Source: Sediminihabitans luteus (lineage in GTDB: Bacteria > Actinomycetota > Actinomycetes > Actinomycetales > Cellulomonadaceae). Taken from it: a DNA stretch of 64,000 nt. The stretch lies in NCBI RefSeq assembly GCF_002797595.1, contig NZ_PGFE01000001.1, positions 248,001 through 312,000 on the forward strand, given 5' to 3'. This document shows positions 54,555-63,449 of the stretch, piece after piece. Within the stretch, counting starts at the first letter, position 1. Each line of letters opens with the position of its first letter. The notes under the pieces are model-generated. The model had not been told where the DNA came from, did no database searches, and worked only from the letters and a program-made list of their open reading frames with translations. A program made the translations under genes and the position numbers.

Positions 54555-55940
54555 GTGACCGTGCCCACCGACCCGCCCGCGCGCCCCGGCCCCCCGCTCC
54601 GCATCACCGTGCGGCCCGTCGCGCCGCAGGTCGTGCGGTTCCTGCGCACCGAGGCGGGCAGCGCCGTGGTGCTGCTCGCCGCGACCGTCGCGGCGCTCGT
54701 GTGGGCGAACTCGCCGTGGTCCGACGCGTACACGACCTTCTGGGGGACGACGGCGGGCGTGGGCGTGGGCGGTCACGGACTCGTCATGGACTTGCACGCG
54801 TGGGTCAACGACGCCCTCATGGCCGTGTTCTTCCTCGTCATCGGCCTCGAGATCAACCGCGAGCTGACCACGGGCGAGCTGCGCAACCGCCGCACCGCGA
54901 CGGTGCCCGCGCTCGGCGCGCTCGGCGGTCTCGTGGTGCCCGCGCTGCTGTTCCTGGCGATCGCGGGCCGCAGCGACGGCGCGCACGGGTGGGGCATCGT
55001 GATGTCGACCGACACCGCGTTCGTCGTCGGCGTGCTCGCGCTGTTCGGGCCACGCTGCCCCGACCAGCTGCGGCTGTTCCTGCTCACGCTCGCGGTGGTC
55101 GACGACATCGGCGCGATCACCGTCATGGCCGTGTTCTACACCGACCACGTCTCGCTCGCGTGGCTCGGGGCGTCGGTGCTGCTCGTGGTCGCGCTCGTCG
55201 TGGTGCGGCTCATGGGCGAGTGGCGCCTGACGCCGTACCTGCTGCTCGGGATCGCGCTGTGGGGCACGGTGCACGCCTCGGGCGTGCACGCGACGCTCGC
55301 GGGCGTCGTGCTCGGGCTGGTCGTGCCCGCCCGGCTCGCGCGCCGCGAGGACGTCGAGGCGGTCCCCCGGTACGCGCGCACGCTCTCGCTCGAGACGACC
55401 GCCGAGCGCGAGCACCTGACCGAGCTCGCGGCCCGGGCCGCCGTCCCGCCGGCCGAGCGGCTCCAGCGGGTGCTGCACCCGTGGTCGGCGTACGTCGTCG
55501 TCCCGCTGTTCGGTCTCGCGAACGCCGGGATCAGCCTGACCGGCGACTCGCTCGCCGCGGGCGCGACCTCGACCGTGACCGTCGCGGTGGTCGTCGCGCT
55601 CGTCGTGGGCAAGACCGTGGGCGTGTTCGCGGCGTCGAGCCTCGCGCTGCTCACCGGGATCGGCGACCTGCCGGGACGCGTGCGCTGGACCCACCTGCTC
55701 GGCGGCTCGGTGCTGACCGGGATCGGGTTCACGATCTCGCTGTTCGTCACCGAGCTCGCGTTCGACGACGAGGCCCTCGTCGCGCAGGCCAAGATCGGGG
55801 TGCTCACCGCGTCCCTGATCGCGGCCGTGCTCGGGTCGGTCACGCTCCGGTTCTTCGGGGAGCGCTCTCCCCTGTGCACGCCCGACGACGGCCCGCCCGC
55901 CGCGCTGCCGCCACGCCCCTGGGTCGCGCCGCCCGCCTAG
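54555..55940 (+). CDS. nhaA: Na+/H+ antiporter NhaA (second copy)
   Basis: A 461-residue NhaA. Hallmarks: ALVWANSPW, FFLVIGLEINREL, LAVVDDIGAITVMAVFY with the paired Asp ion site, HASGVHATLAGVVLGL and GIGFTISLFVTELAF. It differs clearly from the first NhaA: a long charged cytoplasmic loop (about 270-315) and a Pro-rich end in place of the EF-hand-like tail. The GTG start lies in a short divergent region with moeA that contains a GC hairpin. The MarR-like gene follows after 9 nt. Confidence 0.95.
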   Translation: MTVPTDPPARPGPPLRITVRPVAPQVVRFLRTEAGSAVVLLAATVAALVWANSPWSDAYTTFWGTTAGVGVGGHGLVMDLHAWVNDALMAVFFLVIGLEINRELTTGELRNRRTATVPALGALGGLVVPALLFLAIAGRSDGAHGWGIVMSTDTAFVVGVLALFGPRCPDQLRLFLLTLAVVDDIGAITVMAVFYTDHVSLAWLGASVLLVVALVVVRLMGEWRLTPYLLLGIALWGTVHASGVHATLAGVVLGLVVPARLARREDVEAVPRYARTLSLETTAEREHLTELAARAAVPPAERLQRVLHPWSAYVVVPLFGLANAGISLTGDSLAAGATSTVTVAVVVALVVGKTVGVFAASSLALLTGIGDLPGRVRWTHLLGGSVLTGIGFTISLFVTELAFDDEALVAQAKIGVLTASLIAAVLGSVTLRFFGERSPLCTPDDGPPAALPPRPWVAPPA

Positions 55941-55943
55941 GCT
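55938..55943 (+). promoter_or_regulatory. Leaderless -10 box of MarR-like gene
   Basis: TAGGCT overlaps the end of nhaA and is followed by exactly 6 nt and the ATG at 55950, giving this gene its own promoter. Confidence 0.6.
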
Positions 55944-55949
55944 GGTCGC

Positions 55950-56438
55950 ATGAGCCACCCGCCCCACGTGCCCCACGACGCGGCCACCCACGACGACGTC
56001 GACCGCCTCGCCGCCCGCTGGGACGCCGAGACCCCGGGGATCGCCGGGCAGTCGTTCATGCTCGCCGCGCGGGTCGAGCGGCTGCACGCGCTCCTGGACG
56101 CCGTGACCCGCGACCGTCTGCGCACGCTCGACCTCACGCGTGAGGAGTACGCGCTGCTCGCCGCGCTCCGGTCGGCCGGGCACCCGTACGAGGGCACGGT
56201 CCCGTCGGTCGAGGTGTCGGACGCCGACGCCGCGGCCTCGCTCGCCGCGCGCGGTCTGGTCGAGGTCGGGGCGGGCACGCCCGCCGTCGTGCGTCTGACC
56301 GTCGCGGGCGAGCAGCTCGCGCTCAGCGCCGTGACCGCGGTCGTCAGCGGTCAGGCCGTCGCGCTGCGCACCGTACCCGCAGGGGCTCTCCAGGAGGCCA
56401 CCGCGGCCTTGCGTGCGGTGCTCGTCGCGCTCGGCTGA
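55950..56438 (+). CDS. MarR-like winged-helix regulator (tentative)
   Basis: A 162-residue protein with helices AARVERLHALLDAVTRDRLRTLDLTREEYALLAALRSAG in the position of MarR helices 1-3, and a probable recognition helix SVEVSDADAAASLAARGLVEVGAG, then a wing VVRLTVAGEQLA. The match to MarR is in layout only; the usual DNA-binding wing motif is weak. It is immediately downstream of nhaA and converges on the DsbA-like gene, so it may control either or be unrelated. Confidence 0.6.
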   Translation: MSHPPHVPHDAATHDDVDRLAARWDAETPGIAGQSFMLAARVERLHALLDAVTRDRLRTLDLTREEYALLAALRSAGHPYEGTVPSVEVSDADAAASLAARGLVEVGAGTPAVVRLTVAGEQLALSAVTAVVSGQAVALRTVPAGALQEATAALRAVLVALG

Positions 56439-56445
56439 CGGCCGC

Positions 56446-56982
56446 TCAGCCCGACCCGCGTAGCCGCGCGTCGACCGCCGCCTGCACGCTCTCGCGCGTG
56501 ACCCGGCCCGTGAGCCGCACACCGTCGACGAACACCGTCGGCGTCCCCGCGACACCCGCGGCCAGGCCGTCGGCGTAGTCGCGCTCGACGACGCCGCCGA
56601 ACCGCTGCGCCGCCTCCCCCACGAGGCCCGCCGGCTCGATCCCGAGCGTCGCGGCGGCACGCACGATCCCGGCGTCCGAGAGGTCGTCCTGCTGCGCGAA
56701 CAGCGCGTCGAGCAGCGGCCAGAACCGCCCCTGCGCCGCCGCGGCCTCGACCGCGAGCGCCGCGGTCAGCGCGTGCGGGTGCACCTCGAACAACGGGAAG
56801 TGCCGGAACACGAGGCGCGCACGGCCGTCCGAGGCCTCGACCACGTCGCGCAGCACGGGGGCCGCGTCCTTGCAGTACGGGCACTCGAGGTCGCCGAACT
56901 CGACGATCGTCACGGGTGCGTCGGGCGACCCGAGCACGTGCGCGTCGGCCGGCACGAGCACCTCGCGCGGCAGCGTCGTCAT
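56446..56982 (-). CDS. DsbA-like thioredoxin-fold oxidoreductase, no signal peptide
   Basis: A 178-residue DsbA-family (thioredoxin_4) protein. The redox site is CPYC at residues 34-37 in FGDLECPYCKDAAP, and the cis-proline is in GVAGTPTVFVDG. Between them lies the helical insert (DALFAQQDDLSDAGIV). There is no signal peptide or membrane anchor, so it should act in the cytoplasm, unlike classical DsbA. The ATG is preceded by a GGAG site about 8 nt away. Confidence 0.9.
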   Translation of the reverse strand: MTTLPREVLVPADAHVLGSPDAPVTIVEFGDLECPYCKDAAPVLRDVVEASDGRARLVFRHFPLFEVHPHALTAALAVEAAAAQGRFWPLLDALFAQQDDLSDAGIVRAAATLGIEPAGLVGEAAQRFGGVVERDYADGLAAGVAGTPTVFVDGVRLTGRVTRESVQAAVDARLRGSG

Positions 56983-57060
56983 CGGTCCCCGCTCCAGGGC
57001 GTCGGTCCTCGGTCGTCGCTCATGCGCCCATCGTCCGCCCGACCGCGCGGGCGCGCGCGC

Positions 57061-58203
57061 TCACACGAGCACGACGCGCCGCCGGTCGCCGTCCAGGTCG
57101 CGCACGTGCTCGACCAGGCCGTCGAGCCCGGCACCCGCGCTCTCGCGCCACCACCCCACGTTGACCGCGTGCTCGCGGTAGGCCGGGTCGGCGTCGTCGG
57201 CCGTGAGCCGCAGCGCGGGCCACGCGATCCGGGCCTCGTCGCGGTACCCGGGCCCCTCGCGCGCCGGCACGCCGGCGAGCACGCGCACGTCGCCGCGGAA
57301 CCGCGGGTTGCGGCGCACGCGCTTGACGAGGTTGATGCACCGCCACAGCGGCGTCGGTGCGCCGACGACCTCGAACACCGGCTCGTCCTCGAGCTGCGCC
57401 GCGAGCCGCGCGTGGTCGACCACGAGCCCCTGCGACTCGGCCTCGCCGACCATCCACCGCAGCGTCACGTCCGACAACGCGGTGTGCCGGGTGCTGCCGC
57501 CCACGTCGCTGTGCACGCCAGGGAACCAGACCTGCTTGACGCGCCCCGGCCTCGCCTCGGCCTCGGGCACCTCCCACAGGCACGGCTCGAACGTGCGCCG
57601 CCGCTCGTCGATCGCGAGGGCCTGCCGCGCGCACACGACGTCCCGCCCGAGCCGGACGTCGTGGAACCGGCTGCGTCGCCGCGTCAGGCCCGGAACGCCG
57701 AGGGCCCCGACCGTGTCGAACACGCCGAGCATGCGCACCGGCACGCTCGCGTACGCGTGCTCGCGCCGGAACGCCGCCCGCACGTCCGCGGTCGCGTCGC
57801 TGCGCTCGCGGTACAGCCGCTCGGCCTCGCGCAGCCGGTTCTCGAGCACCGCCTCGGGGCGCAGCAGACCGACCGCCGCGATCATCCCGACGACGCTGCG
57901 CGCGGTGTACGCGCCCCGGGAGAACCCGAACACGAAGATCTCGTCGCCCGGCGAGTACCCGAGCGCGATCTCCCGGTAGCCCTCGACCACGTTCGTCGTG
58001 ATCCCGTACCCGAACGCTCCCCCGAGCACCCGGTCGAGCAGGTACCCGCGCGACCCGACGCCCCCGACCGTGTGCACCTCCTGCACCACGCCGTCCCCGA
58101 CGATCCCCGTCGCCACGGCGCGCGCGATCTTCTCGACGTTCGACACGCTCTCGCGCACCGGCGAGTTCCACGTGCCGTCGCAGCACAGCACGATCCGCTT
58201 CAT
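57061..58203 (-). CDS. DUF2235 alpha/beta-hydrolase-like protein
   Basis: A 380-residue protein with the DUF2235 pattern: IVLCCDGTWNSP at the start (Asp near 9), GGAFGYGITTNVVEGYREIA, the nucleophile elbow FGFSRGAYTAR with S95, and FDTVGALGVPG and WFPGVHSDVGG bearing the remaining acid/His residues. Relatives include T6SS phospholipase effectors (Tle1) but also stand-alone housekeeping proteins. No secretion genes are nearby. GAGGAGGAG lies just before the ATG. Confidence 0.9.
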   Translation of the reverse strand: MKRIVLCCDGTWNSPVRESVSNVEKIARAVATGIVGDGVVQEVHTVGGVGSRGYLLDRVLGGAFGYGITTNVVEGYREIALGYSPGDEIFVFGFSRGAYTARSVVGMIAAVGLLRPEAVLENRLREAERLYRERSDATADVRAAFRREHAYASVPVRMLGVFDTVGALGVPGLTRRRSRFHDVRLGRDVVCARQALAIDERRRTFEPCLWEVPEAEARPGRVKQVWFPGVHSDVGGSTRHTALSDVTLRWMVGEAESQGLVVDHARLAAQLEDEPVFEVVGAPTPLWRCINLVKRVRRNPRFRGDVRVLAGVPAREGPGYRDEARIAWPALRLTADDADPAYREHAVNVGWWRESAGAGLDGLVEHVRDLDGDRRRVVLV

Positions 58204-58279
58204 CGCTCCTCCTCGAACCCGTCCCCCGCACCAGGAGGGAGGGCCTCCGCCGCCCCGTGATACCGCGGACGACGCCAGG

Positions 58280-58318
58280 CCGGGCCGGACCGAAAGGGTT
58301 TCGTCAGGTCCGGACCGG
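58280..58318. promoter_or_regulatory. Imperfect stem-loop in DUF2235/TlpA divergent region
   Basis: CCGGGCCGGACC (58280-58291) pairs imperfectly with GGTCCGGACCGG (58307-58318). The palindromic GGTCCGGACC may be an operator for one or both divergent genes. Confidence 0.35.
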
Positions 58319-58395
58319 GATCGAGCCCCGACCGGCGGGCGTTGTGCGAGGTACGACGACGTCGAGACCGCGGCGTCCCGACCCGAGGAGCACCC

Positions 58396-59058
58396 GTGAG
58401 CACCCACCGCGCCAGGCCGACACCGACAGGGACCACGGCGGCCAGGACCACGCCCGCCAGAACCACATTGACCGCCGCAGGGGTCGTGGCCCTCCTCGCG
58501 CTCGCAGGGTGCGCAGCCCAGGACGCGCCGGACACCGCGGGAACGGCGGCGTCCGCCGACCAGGCCAGCACGGCGACGTCCGCCCCGACGACGCCCGAGG
58601 ACCAGGCCGACCCGGCGACGTCCGACAGCCCGGAGCCCGACGTCGTCGTGCCCGCCGCGCTCGACTTCACCGGCACCACCGTCGCGGGCGACGCCTTCGA
58701 CGCCGCCGAGCTCGCCGGCGGGCCGGTCGTCCTGTGGTTCTGGGCGCCGTGGTGCACCATCTGCCGCGGCGAGGCCCCCGCGGTGTCGGACGTCGCCGCC
58801 GACCTCGCGGGCGACGTGACCTTCGTCGGGGTGCCCGGGCTGGGCCAGGTCGACGCGATGCAGGGCTTCGTCGACGACACGGGCGTCGACGGGTTCGCGC
58901 ACGTCGTCGACGACGACGGCGCGCTGTGGCAGAAGTTCGGCGTGGTCTCGCAGCCGTCGTACGTGCTCGTCGGCGCGGACGGCTCGACCGAGCTCGTCGT
59001 GGGCGCGCTCGGGCACGACGCGCTCGCGACGCGCGCCGCCGACCTCGTGGACGGGTGA
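58396..59058 (+). CDS. TlpA-like thiol-disulfide lipoprotein
   Basis: A 220-residue exported lipoprotein: signal sequence, lipobox LALAGC with C39, a 45-residue Ala/Thr/Asp-rich linker and a thioredoxin-like domain with WCTIC (C120/C123) and the cis-Pro in VSQPSYVLV. It is likely kept reduced by the CcdA homologue encoded 3 nt downstream, acting in extracytoplasmic thiol reduction (cytochrome c maturation or protein repair). GAGGAG fixes the GTG start. Confidence 0.93.
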   Translation: MSTHRARPTPTGTTAARTTPARTTLTAAGVVALLALAGCAAQDAPDTAGTAASADQASTATSAPTTPEDQADPATSDSPEPDVVVPAALDFTGTTVAGDAFDAAELAGGPVVLWFWAPWCTICRGEAPAVSDVAADLAGDVTFVGVPGLGQVDAMQGFVDDTGVDGFAHVVDDDGALWQKFGVVSQPSYVLVGADGSTELVVGALGHDALATRAADLVDG

Positions 59059-59061
59059 GCC

Positions 59062-59931
59062 GTGGACCTCGCGGTGGTCGACCCCGTCCTGCTCGGCCTC
59101 GCCCTCGTCGCCGGGGCCGTCGCGGCGTTCAACCCGTGCGGGTTCGCGCTGCTGCCCGCCTACCTGACGCTGCTCGTCGCGACCCCGCCGACGCCCGAGG
59201 AGGGCACGCAGTCCGCCGCGATCGGCCGGGCGGCACGGTTCACCACGGGCATGACCGTGGGCTTCGTGCTCGTGTTCGGGATCTTCGGCGTGCTGCTGAC
59301 GACCCTCACGGTGTCGCTCGAGCGGTACCTGCCGGTCGTCACGATCGTCGTGGGGCTCGCCCTCGTGGGGCTCGGCGTGTGGCTGCTCACCGGGAGGTCG
59401 CTCGGCATCGGCGGCCTCGCGCGCTACGGCAGGGCGCCCCGCGCGTCCTGGGGGTCGCAGGTCGGGTACGGCGCGACGTTCGCGCTCGCGTCCCTGAGCT
59501 GCACGATCGCCCCGTTCCTCGCGGTCACCGCCGGCGCCGTGCGCGACGGCGGGCCGGTCGGCGTCGTCGCGACCTACGTGGTCTACGCGCTCGGCATGGG
59601 AGCCGTCGTCGGGGTGCTCGCGCTCGCCGCCGCGACCGCGTCGACCGGGCTCGTCGCCCGCATGCGCCGCGCCGCCCCCGTGATCTCGCGGCTCTCCGGG
59701 GCGCTGCTCGTGCTCGCGGGCGCGTACGTCGCCTGGTACGGCTGGTTCGAGCTGCGGGTCTTCGCGGGCGACGCGACGAGCGACCCCGTGGTCGGCGCGG
59801 CCGTCGAGGTGCAGTCCGCGATCACGCGCGCCGTCGCGTCGGTGGGCGTCGTGACGATCGTCGTGACGGCGGTGCTGGTCGCGCTCGTGACCGTGGGCGC
59901 GATCGTCGTCCGCCGCCGACGCACCGCCTGA
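59062..59931 (+). CDS. ccdA: CcdA-type thiol:disulfide transporter
   Basis: A 289-residue membrane protein with seven to eight helices. The two redox cysteines carried through the membrane are C26 in AAFNPCGFALLPAYL and C147 in LASLSCTIAPFLAV, exactly the CcdA/DsbD-beta arrangement. It transfers electrons from cytoplasmic thioredoxin to the TlpA-like partner. The start is GTG. Confidence 0.94.
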   Translation: MDLAVVDPVLLGLALVAGAVAAFNPCGFALLPAYLTLLVATPPTPEEGTQSAAIGRAARFTTGMTVGFVLVFGIFGVLLTTLTVSLERYLPVVTIVVGLALVGLGVWLLTGRSLGIGGLARYGRAPRASWGSQVGYGATFALASLSCTIAPFLAVTAGAVRDGGPVGVVATYVVYALGMGAVVGVLALAAATASTGLVARMRRAAPVISRLSGALLVLAGAYVAWYGWFELRVFAGDATSDPVVGAAVEVQSAITRAVASVGVVTIVVTAVLVALVTVGAIVVRRRRTA

Positions 59932-60017
59932 CGCGTGCGGTGGGAGTTCAGGGAACATCGGTCGTCCAGAGCCGGGCGTTCCCAGAGACTCGGGCGCTTC
60001 CGGAGATACCGGGAACG

Positions 60018-60051
60018 ACGAAGGCCCGGACCGTCTGGTCCGGGCCTTCGT
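60018..60051. terminator. Terminator hairpin of tRNA-fMet (and ccdA side)
   Basis: A perfect 15-bp stem ACGAAGGCCCGGACC (60018-60032) with 60037-60051 and a GTCT loop lies just downstream of the minus-strand tRNA. Confidence 0.88.
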
Positions 60052-60064
60052 GCTACTTCACAAG

Positions 60065-60138
60065 TAGCGGGGGCAGGATTTGAACCTGCGACCTCTGGGT
60101 TATGAGCCCAGCGAGCTACCGAGCTGCTCCACCCCGCG
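60065..60138 (-). tRNA. Initiator tRNA-fMet (CAT)
   Basis: A 74-nt cloverleaf without encoded CCA. Acceptor arms are CGCGGGG and CCCCGCT with an unpaired position 1:72 (C-T), the anticodon arm is CTGGG-CTCATAA-CCCAG, and the T arm is GCAGG-TTCAAAT-CCTGC. The unpaired first base pair and the three consecutive G:C pairs of the anticodon stem mark it as the initiator rather than elongator tRNA-Met. Confidence 0.97.
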
Positions 60139-60203
60139 TCGGTAGGTACGACTCTACGCGACCTGGGCCGGAAGACCAAATCATCGCGGCCCTGAGCAGC
60201 GGA

Positions 60204-60243
60204 GACGCCCGTCACACCGGCCGATGCCGGCGTGACGGGCGTC
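60204..60243. terminator. Terminator hairpin of UPF0182 gene
   Basis: GACGCCCGTCAC (60204-60215) pairs with 60232-60243, and after one A-C mismatch CCGGC (60217-60221) pairs with 60226-60230 around a CGAT loop. It begins 5 nt after the UPF0182 stop on the minus strand. Confidence 0.88.
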
Positions 60244-60248
60244 CCGTG

Positions 60249-63200
60249 TCACTGCCCGGAGAGCGCGTTCTCCGCCTCGACGGCCTGCTCGATCGCCGCC
60301 TTGAGCTGGTCCTGCGCCTCGCCGTAGGCCGCCCAGTCGCCGTCCGCGAGCGCAGCGTCCGCGGCGTCGTAGGCGGTCTGCATGTCGGCGAGCGCCTGGT
60401 CGAGCTGCGCCTGCGGGTCGGTGACGTCGCCCCCGCCGCCGGTCCCGGCGGTCGGTGCCGCGCTGGGCTCGGTCGTCGCGCTCGGCTCGGTCGTGGCGCT
60501 GGGCGCCGGCGTCGGGTCGGTCGTCGCGCCGTCGCCCTCGGCGGGTGCGTCGGGCACCTCGGAGGCCTTGTCGCCGTCGGCGTCGGCCGCGTCGACGCCC
60601 GAGTCGCCCCCGAACACCTGGTCGAGCGCCTCGTCGAGCGTGTCGGCGAACCCGATGGAGTCACCGAACGACACCTGGACCTTGCGCAGCAGCGGGATCT
60701 TGGGGGTGCCGGACGACTGCACGTACACGGGCTGCACGTACAGCAGGCCGCCGCCCACGGGGAGCGTGAGCAGGTTGCCCTTGATGACCTCGGAGCCGCC
60801 GCGGTTGAGGATGTTGAGCTCGTTCGCGATGTCGGCGTCAGAGTCGAACGCCGACTGCACCTGACCGGGTCCGGGCACGGTCGAGCTGCGTGGCAGCTCG
60901 AGCAGCCTGAGGGTGCCGTAGTCCGCGGACTTCTTGCCCGCCTCGTCGCCGGCCTCGGCGTCGACCGCGAGGAACCCGGTGAGGATCTCGCGGTCGGTGG
61001 TGCCACCGGGGATGAACGTCGACGTGAGCGAGAACTCGGGCGAGTCCTGGCCCGGCATCTGCAGCGTCAGGTAGTACGGCGGCTGCAGCGGCTTGTTGTC
61101 GCCGGGCACGGTCGGGTCGGTCGGGTTCCGCCAGTAGTCCTGGCCGGTGTAGAAGTCCCGCGCGTCGGTCACGTGGTACTGGGTCAGGAGCGAGCGCTGG
61201 ACCTTGAAGAGGTCCTCGGGGTAGCGCAGGTGGCTCATGAGCCCGGCGGAGATCTCGTCCATGGGCTTGACGGCGGTCGGGAAGACCTTCTCCCACGCCT
61301 GCAGGACCGGGTCCTCGGGCTCCCACGAGTACAGGTCGACCGAGCCGTCGTACGCGTCGACGGTCGCCTTGACCGAGTTGCGCATGTAGTTGACCTTCTC
61401 GGGCGCGATCGCCTGGATCGACGCCGAGGAGTTGGTCAGCGAGTCCTGCGTCGCCTCGTCGATCGCGCGCTGCGCCGAGTACGGGTAGGCGTTCGAGGTC
61501 GTGTAGCCCTCGACGATGTACTTGACGCGTCCGTCGACGACGGCCGGGTACACGCGGCCGTCGAGCGTCAGGTACGGCGCGACCTTCTGCACGCGGGTGC
61601 GCGGGTCACGGTCGTAGAGGATCTGCGAGTCCTCGGTCACGCGGTCCGAGAACAGGATCTGCTCGGAGCCGAACTTGAGCGCGTAGAGCACCTTGGTCGC
61701 GAACGACCCGATGCTCGGGCCGGCGACGGTCCCGTCGGCCCCGAAGGTCGTCTTGACCTGGCCGTCGGTGCTGTCGTCCGGGTAGTCGAGCTCCCAGGGG
61801 TCGGTGCCCTCGGGCGCGCCGACGATCGAGTAGTTCTCGGTCTGCGGGCTGAAGTAGATGCGGGGCTCGTAGCCGTCGCCGAGCTCGGTCAGCTTGCCCG
61901 TCGAGGGGATGTCGCCCTCGTAGAACGCCGGGCGCCCGCCCGAGCCGGTCTGGCTGCCGTACGCGGCGACGACGCCGTACCCGTGCGTGTAGACCGTGTG
62001 GTCGTTGACCCAGGTGCGCTGCTCGTTGCCGAGGCCGCCGAGGTTGAGCTCGCGCACCGCGATCACGGTGTCCTCGCTCTTGTCGTCGAGCGTGTAGCGG
62101 TCGACCGCGAGGGTCGCGTCGAAGTTGTAGTACTGCTTGTTCTGCTGGTACTGCCGGAACGTGGGGCTCACGACCTGCGGGTCCAGGAGGCGGATCGACG
62201 CCGTCGTGTCGGCGTCCTCGCGCAGCGCGCCCTTGGTCGCCTCGGTCGTCGCGGTGTACGGCTGCGCCTCGACCTTGTCGAGACCGAACGCGTCGCTCGT
62301 GGCGTCGATGTTGCGCTGCACGTACGGCGCCTCGAGCTCCTGCTGGTTCGGGGCCACCTGGAAGCGCTGGACGATCGCGGGGTAGATGCCGCCGATCGCG
62401 ATCGCGGAGACGACCATGAGCCCGACCCCGATCGCGGGCAGGCGCCAGTTGCCGATGATCGCCGCGACGACGAAGAGCGCCGCGACGCCCACGGCCAGGA
62501 TCGCGAGGATCGTCTTGGACGGGATCACGGCGTTGACGTCGGTGTAGCTCGCGCCGTCGAACTTGTCGCCCTGGGAGTTGAGGATCGAGTAGCGGTCGAG
62601 CCAGTAGTTGACCGCGACCAGCAGCATGAGCAGCGCGGCGAGCACGGCGAGCTGGATGCGCGCGGCGCGCGTCGTGCGCGGGCCCTGGTTGGGCGCCCCG
62701 CCGATGCGCAGGCCGCCGTAGAGGTAGTGGGTCACGAGCGCGCCGATGCCCGAGACGATCACGACCGCGAGCAGGAACCCGACGAGGAACGTGAGGAACG
62801 GCAGCACGAACACGTAGAACGACAGGTCGAAGCCCCACTGCGGGTCGGCCTGCCCGAACGAGACCTTGTTCATCGCGAGCAGGACGGTCTGCCACTGCCC
62901 CGAGGCCGCCGTCCCCGCGAAGAACCCGATGAGCGCGGGCGCGCCCCACGTGACGACCTTGCGCAACGGCTCGACGGCCTCGCGGTACTGGTCGAGCGTC
63001 GCCTGCTCGGGGGTCGACGGCGCGTAGACCGGCCGCGAGCGGTAGGCGACCGAGAGCGACGCGAACAGCGCACCACCCATCACGAGGAACCCGACGGCGA
63101 ACAGCGCGGCCCGCACGCCCCACTCGGTCCACAGGACCGACTCGTAGCCCAGCTGCGTGAACCACAGCACCTCGGTCCAGAACTGGGCGGCGAGCATCAC

Positions 63201-63308
63201 GACGACCACGAGCGCGGCGACCACGACGAGCGCGATCACCAGCGGACGTCGTCCTCGGGGGCGTGCCGGCGCCTGCGGCGTCCGGCGGGGTGCATCAGCG
63301 AATGACAC
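60249..63308 (-). CDS. UPF0182 family membrane protein
   Basis: A 1019-residue actinobacterial UPF0182 protein of full length. Seven transmembrane helices occupy roughly residues 25-330, followed by a large extracellular region with the conserved VQRNIDATSDAFGL, VNDHTVYTHGYGVVAAYG, NYSIVGAP, YLTLDGRVYPAVVDGRVKYIVEGYTTS and VTYMRNSVKATVDAYDG-like stretches. A Ser/Thr/Glu/Pro linker with ATTEPS repeats precedes a C-terminal coiled coil (QALADMQTAYDAADAALADGDW). Function unknown. The GTG at 63308 fits the helix-rich start; the frame stays open upstream but without sense. Confidence 0.94.
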   Translation of the reverse strand: MSFADAPRRTPQAPARPRGRRPLVIALVVVAALVVVVMLAAQFWTEVLWFTQLGYESVLWTEWGVRAALFAVGFLVMGGALFASLSVAYRSRPVYAPSTPEQATLDQYREAVEPLRKVVTWGAPALIGFFAGTAASGQWQTVLLAMNKVSFGQADPQWGFDLSFYVFVLPFLTFLVGFLLAVVIVSGIGALVTHYLYGGLRIGGAPNQGPRTTRAARIQLAVLAALLMLLVAVNYWLDRYSILNSQGDKFDGASYTDVNAVIPSKTILAILAVGVAALFVVAAIIGNWRLPAIGVGLMVVSAIAIGGIYPAIVQRFQVAPNQQELEAPYVQRNIDATSDAFGLDKVEAQPYTATTEATKGALREDADTTASIRLLDPQVVSPTFRQYQQNKQYYNFDATLAVDRYTLDDKSEDTVIAVRELNLGGLGNEQRTWVNDHTVYTHGYGVVAAYGSQTGSGGRPAFYEGDIPSTGKLTELGDGYEPRIYFSPQTENYSIVGAPEGTDPWELDYPDDSTDGQVKTTFGADGTVAGPSIGSFATKVLYALKFGSEQILFSDRVTEDSQILYDRDPRTRVQKVAPYLTLDGRVYPAVVDGRVKYIVEGYTTSNAYPYSAQRAIDEATQDSLTNSSASIQAIAPEKVNYMRNSVKATVDAYDGSVDLYSWEPEDPVLQAWEKVFPTAVKPMDEISAGLMSHLRYPEDLFKVQRSLLTQYHVTDARDFYTGQDYWRNPTDPTVPGDNKPLQPPYYLTLQMPGQDSPEFSLTSTFIPGGTTDREILTGFLAVDAEAGDEAGKKSADYGTLRLLELPRSSTVPGPGQVQSAFDSDADIANELNILNRGGSEVIKGNLLTLPVGGGLLYVQPVYVQSSGTPKIPLLRKVQVSFGDSIGFADTLDEALDQVFGGDSGVDAADADGDKASEVPDAPAEGDGATTDPTPAPSATTEPSATTEPSAAPTAGTGGGGDVTDPQAQLDQALADMQTAYDAADAALADGDWAAYGEAQDQLKAAIEQAVEAENALSGQ

Positions 63309-63449
63309 GGTGTGCGAACCTCTTCTTCGGGTGGCGACCGGTCGCTCGCGCGACCGCCTCGCCCATGGAACGTCCAGCGGCCCACCCAGGTTCCCACACA
63401 CGTTCTCCCCAGTCCTGAGGGCGCGACCGACGTCTGGGATCCTGGACGC

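Noticed and set aside
57061-58203. Type VI secretion effector
   Set aside because: DUF2235 resembles Tle1 lipases, but no T6SS or immunity gene is nearby and Gram-positive actinobacteria generally lack T6SS. I keep it as a stand-alone hydrolase-like protein.
59932-60017. A small RNA or gene between ccdA and the tRNA terminator
   Set aside because: No promoter, hairpin or coding signal could be seen apart from the terminator itself.
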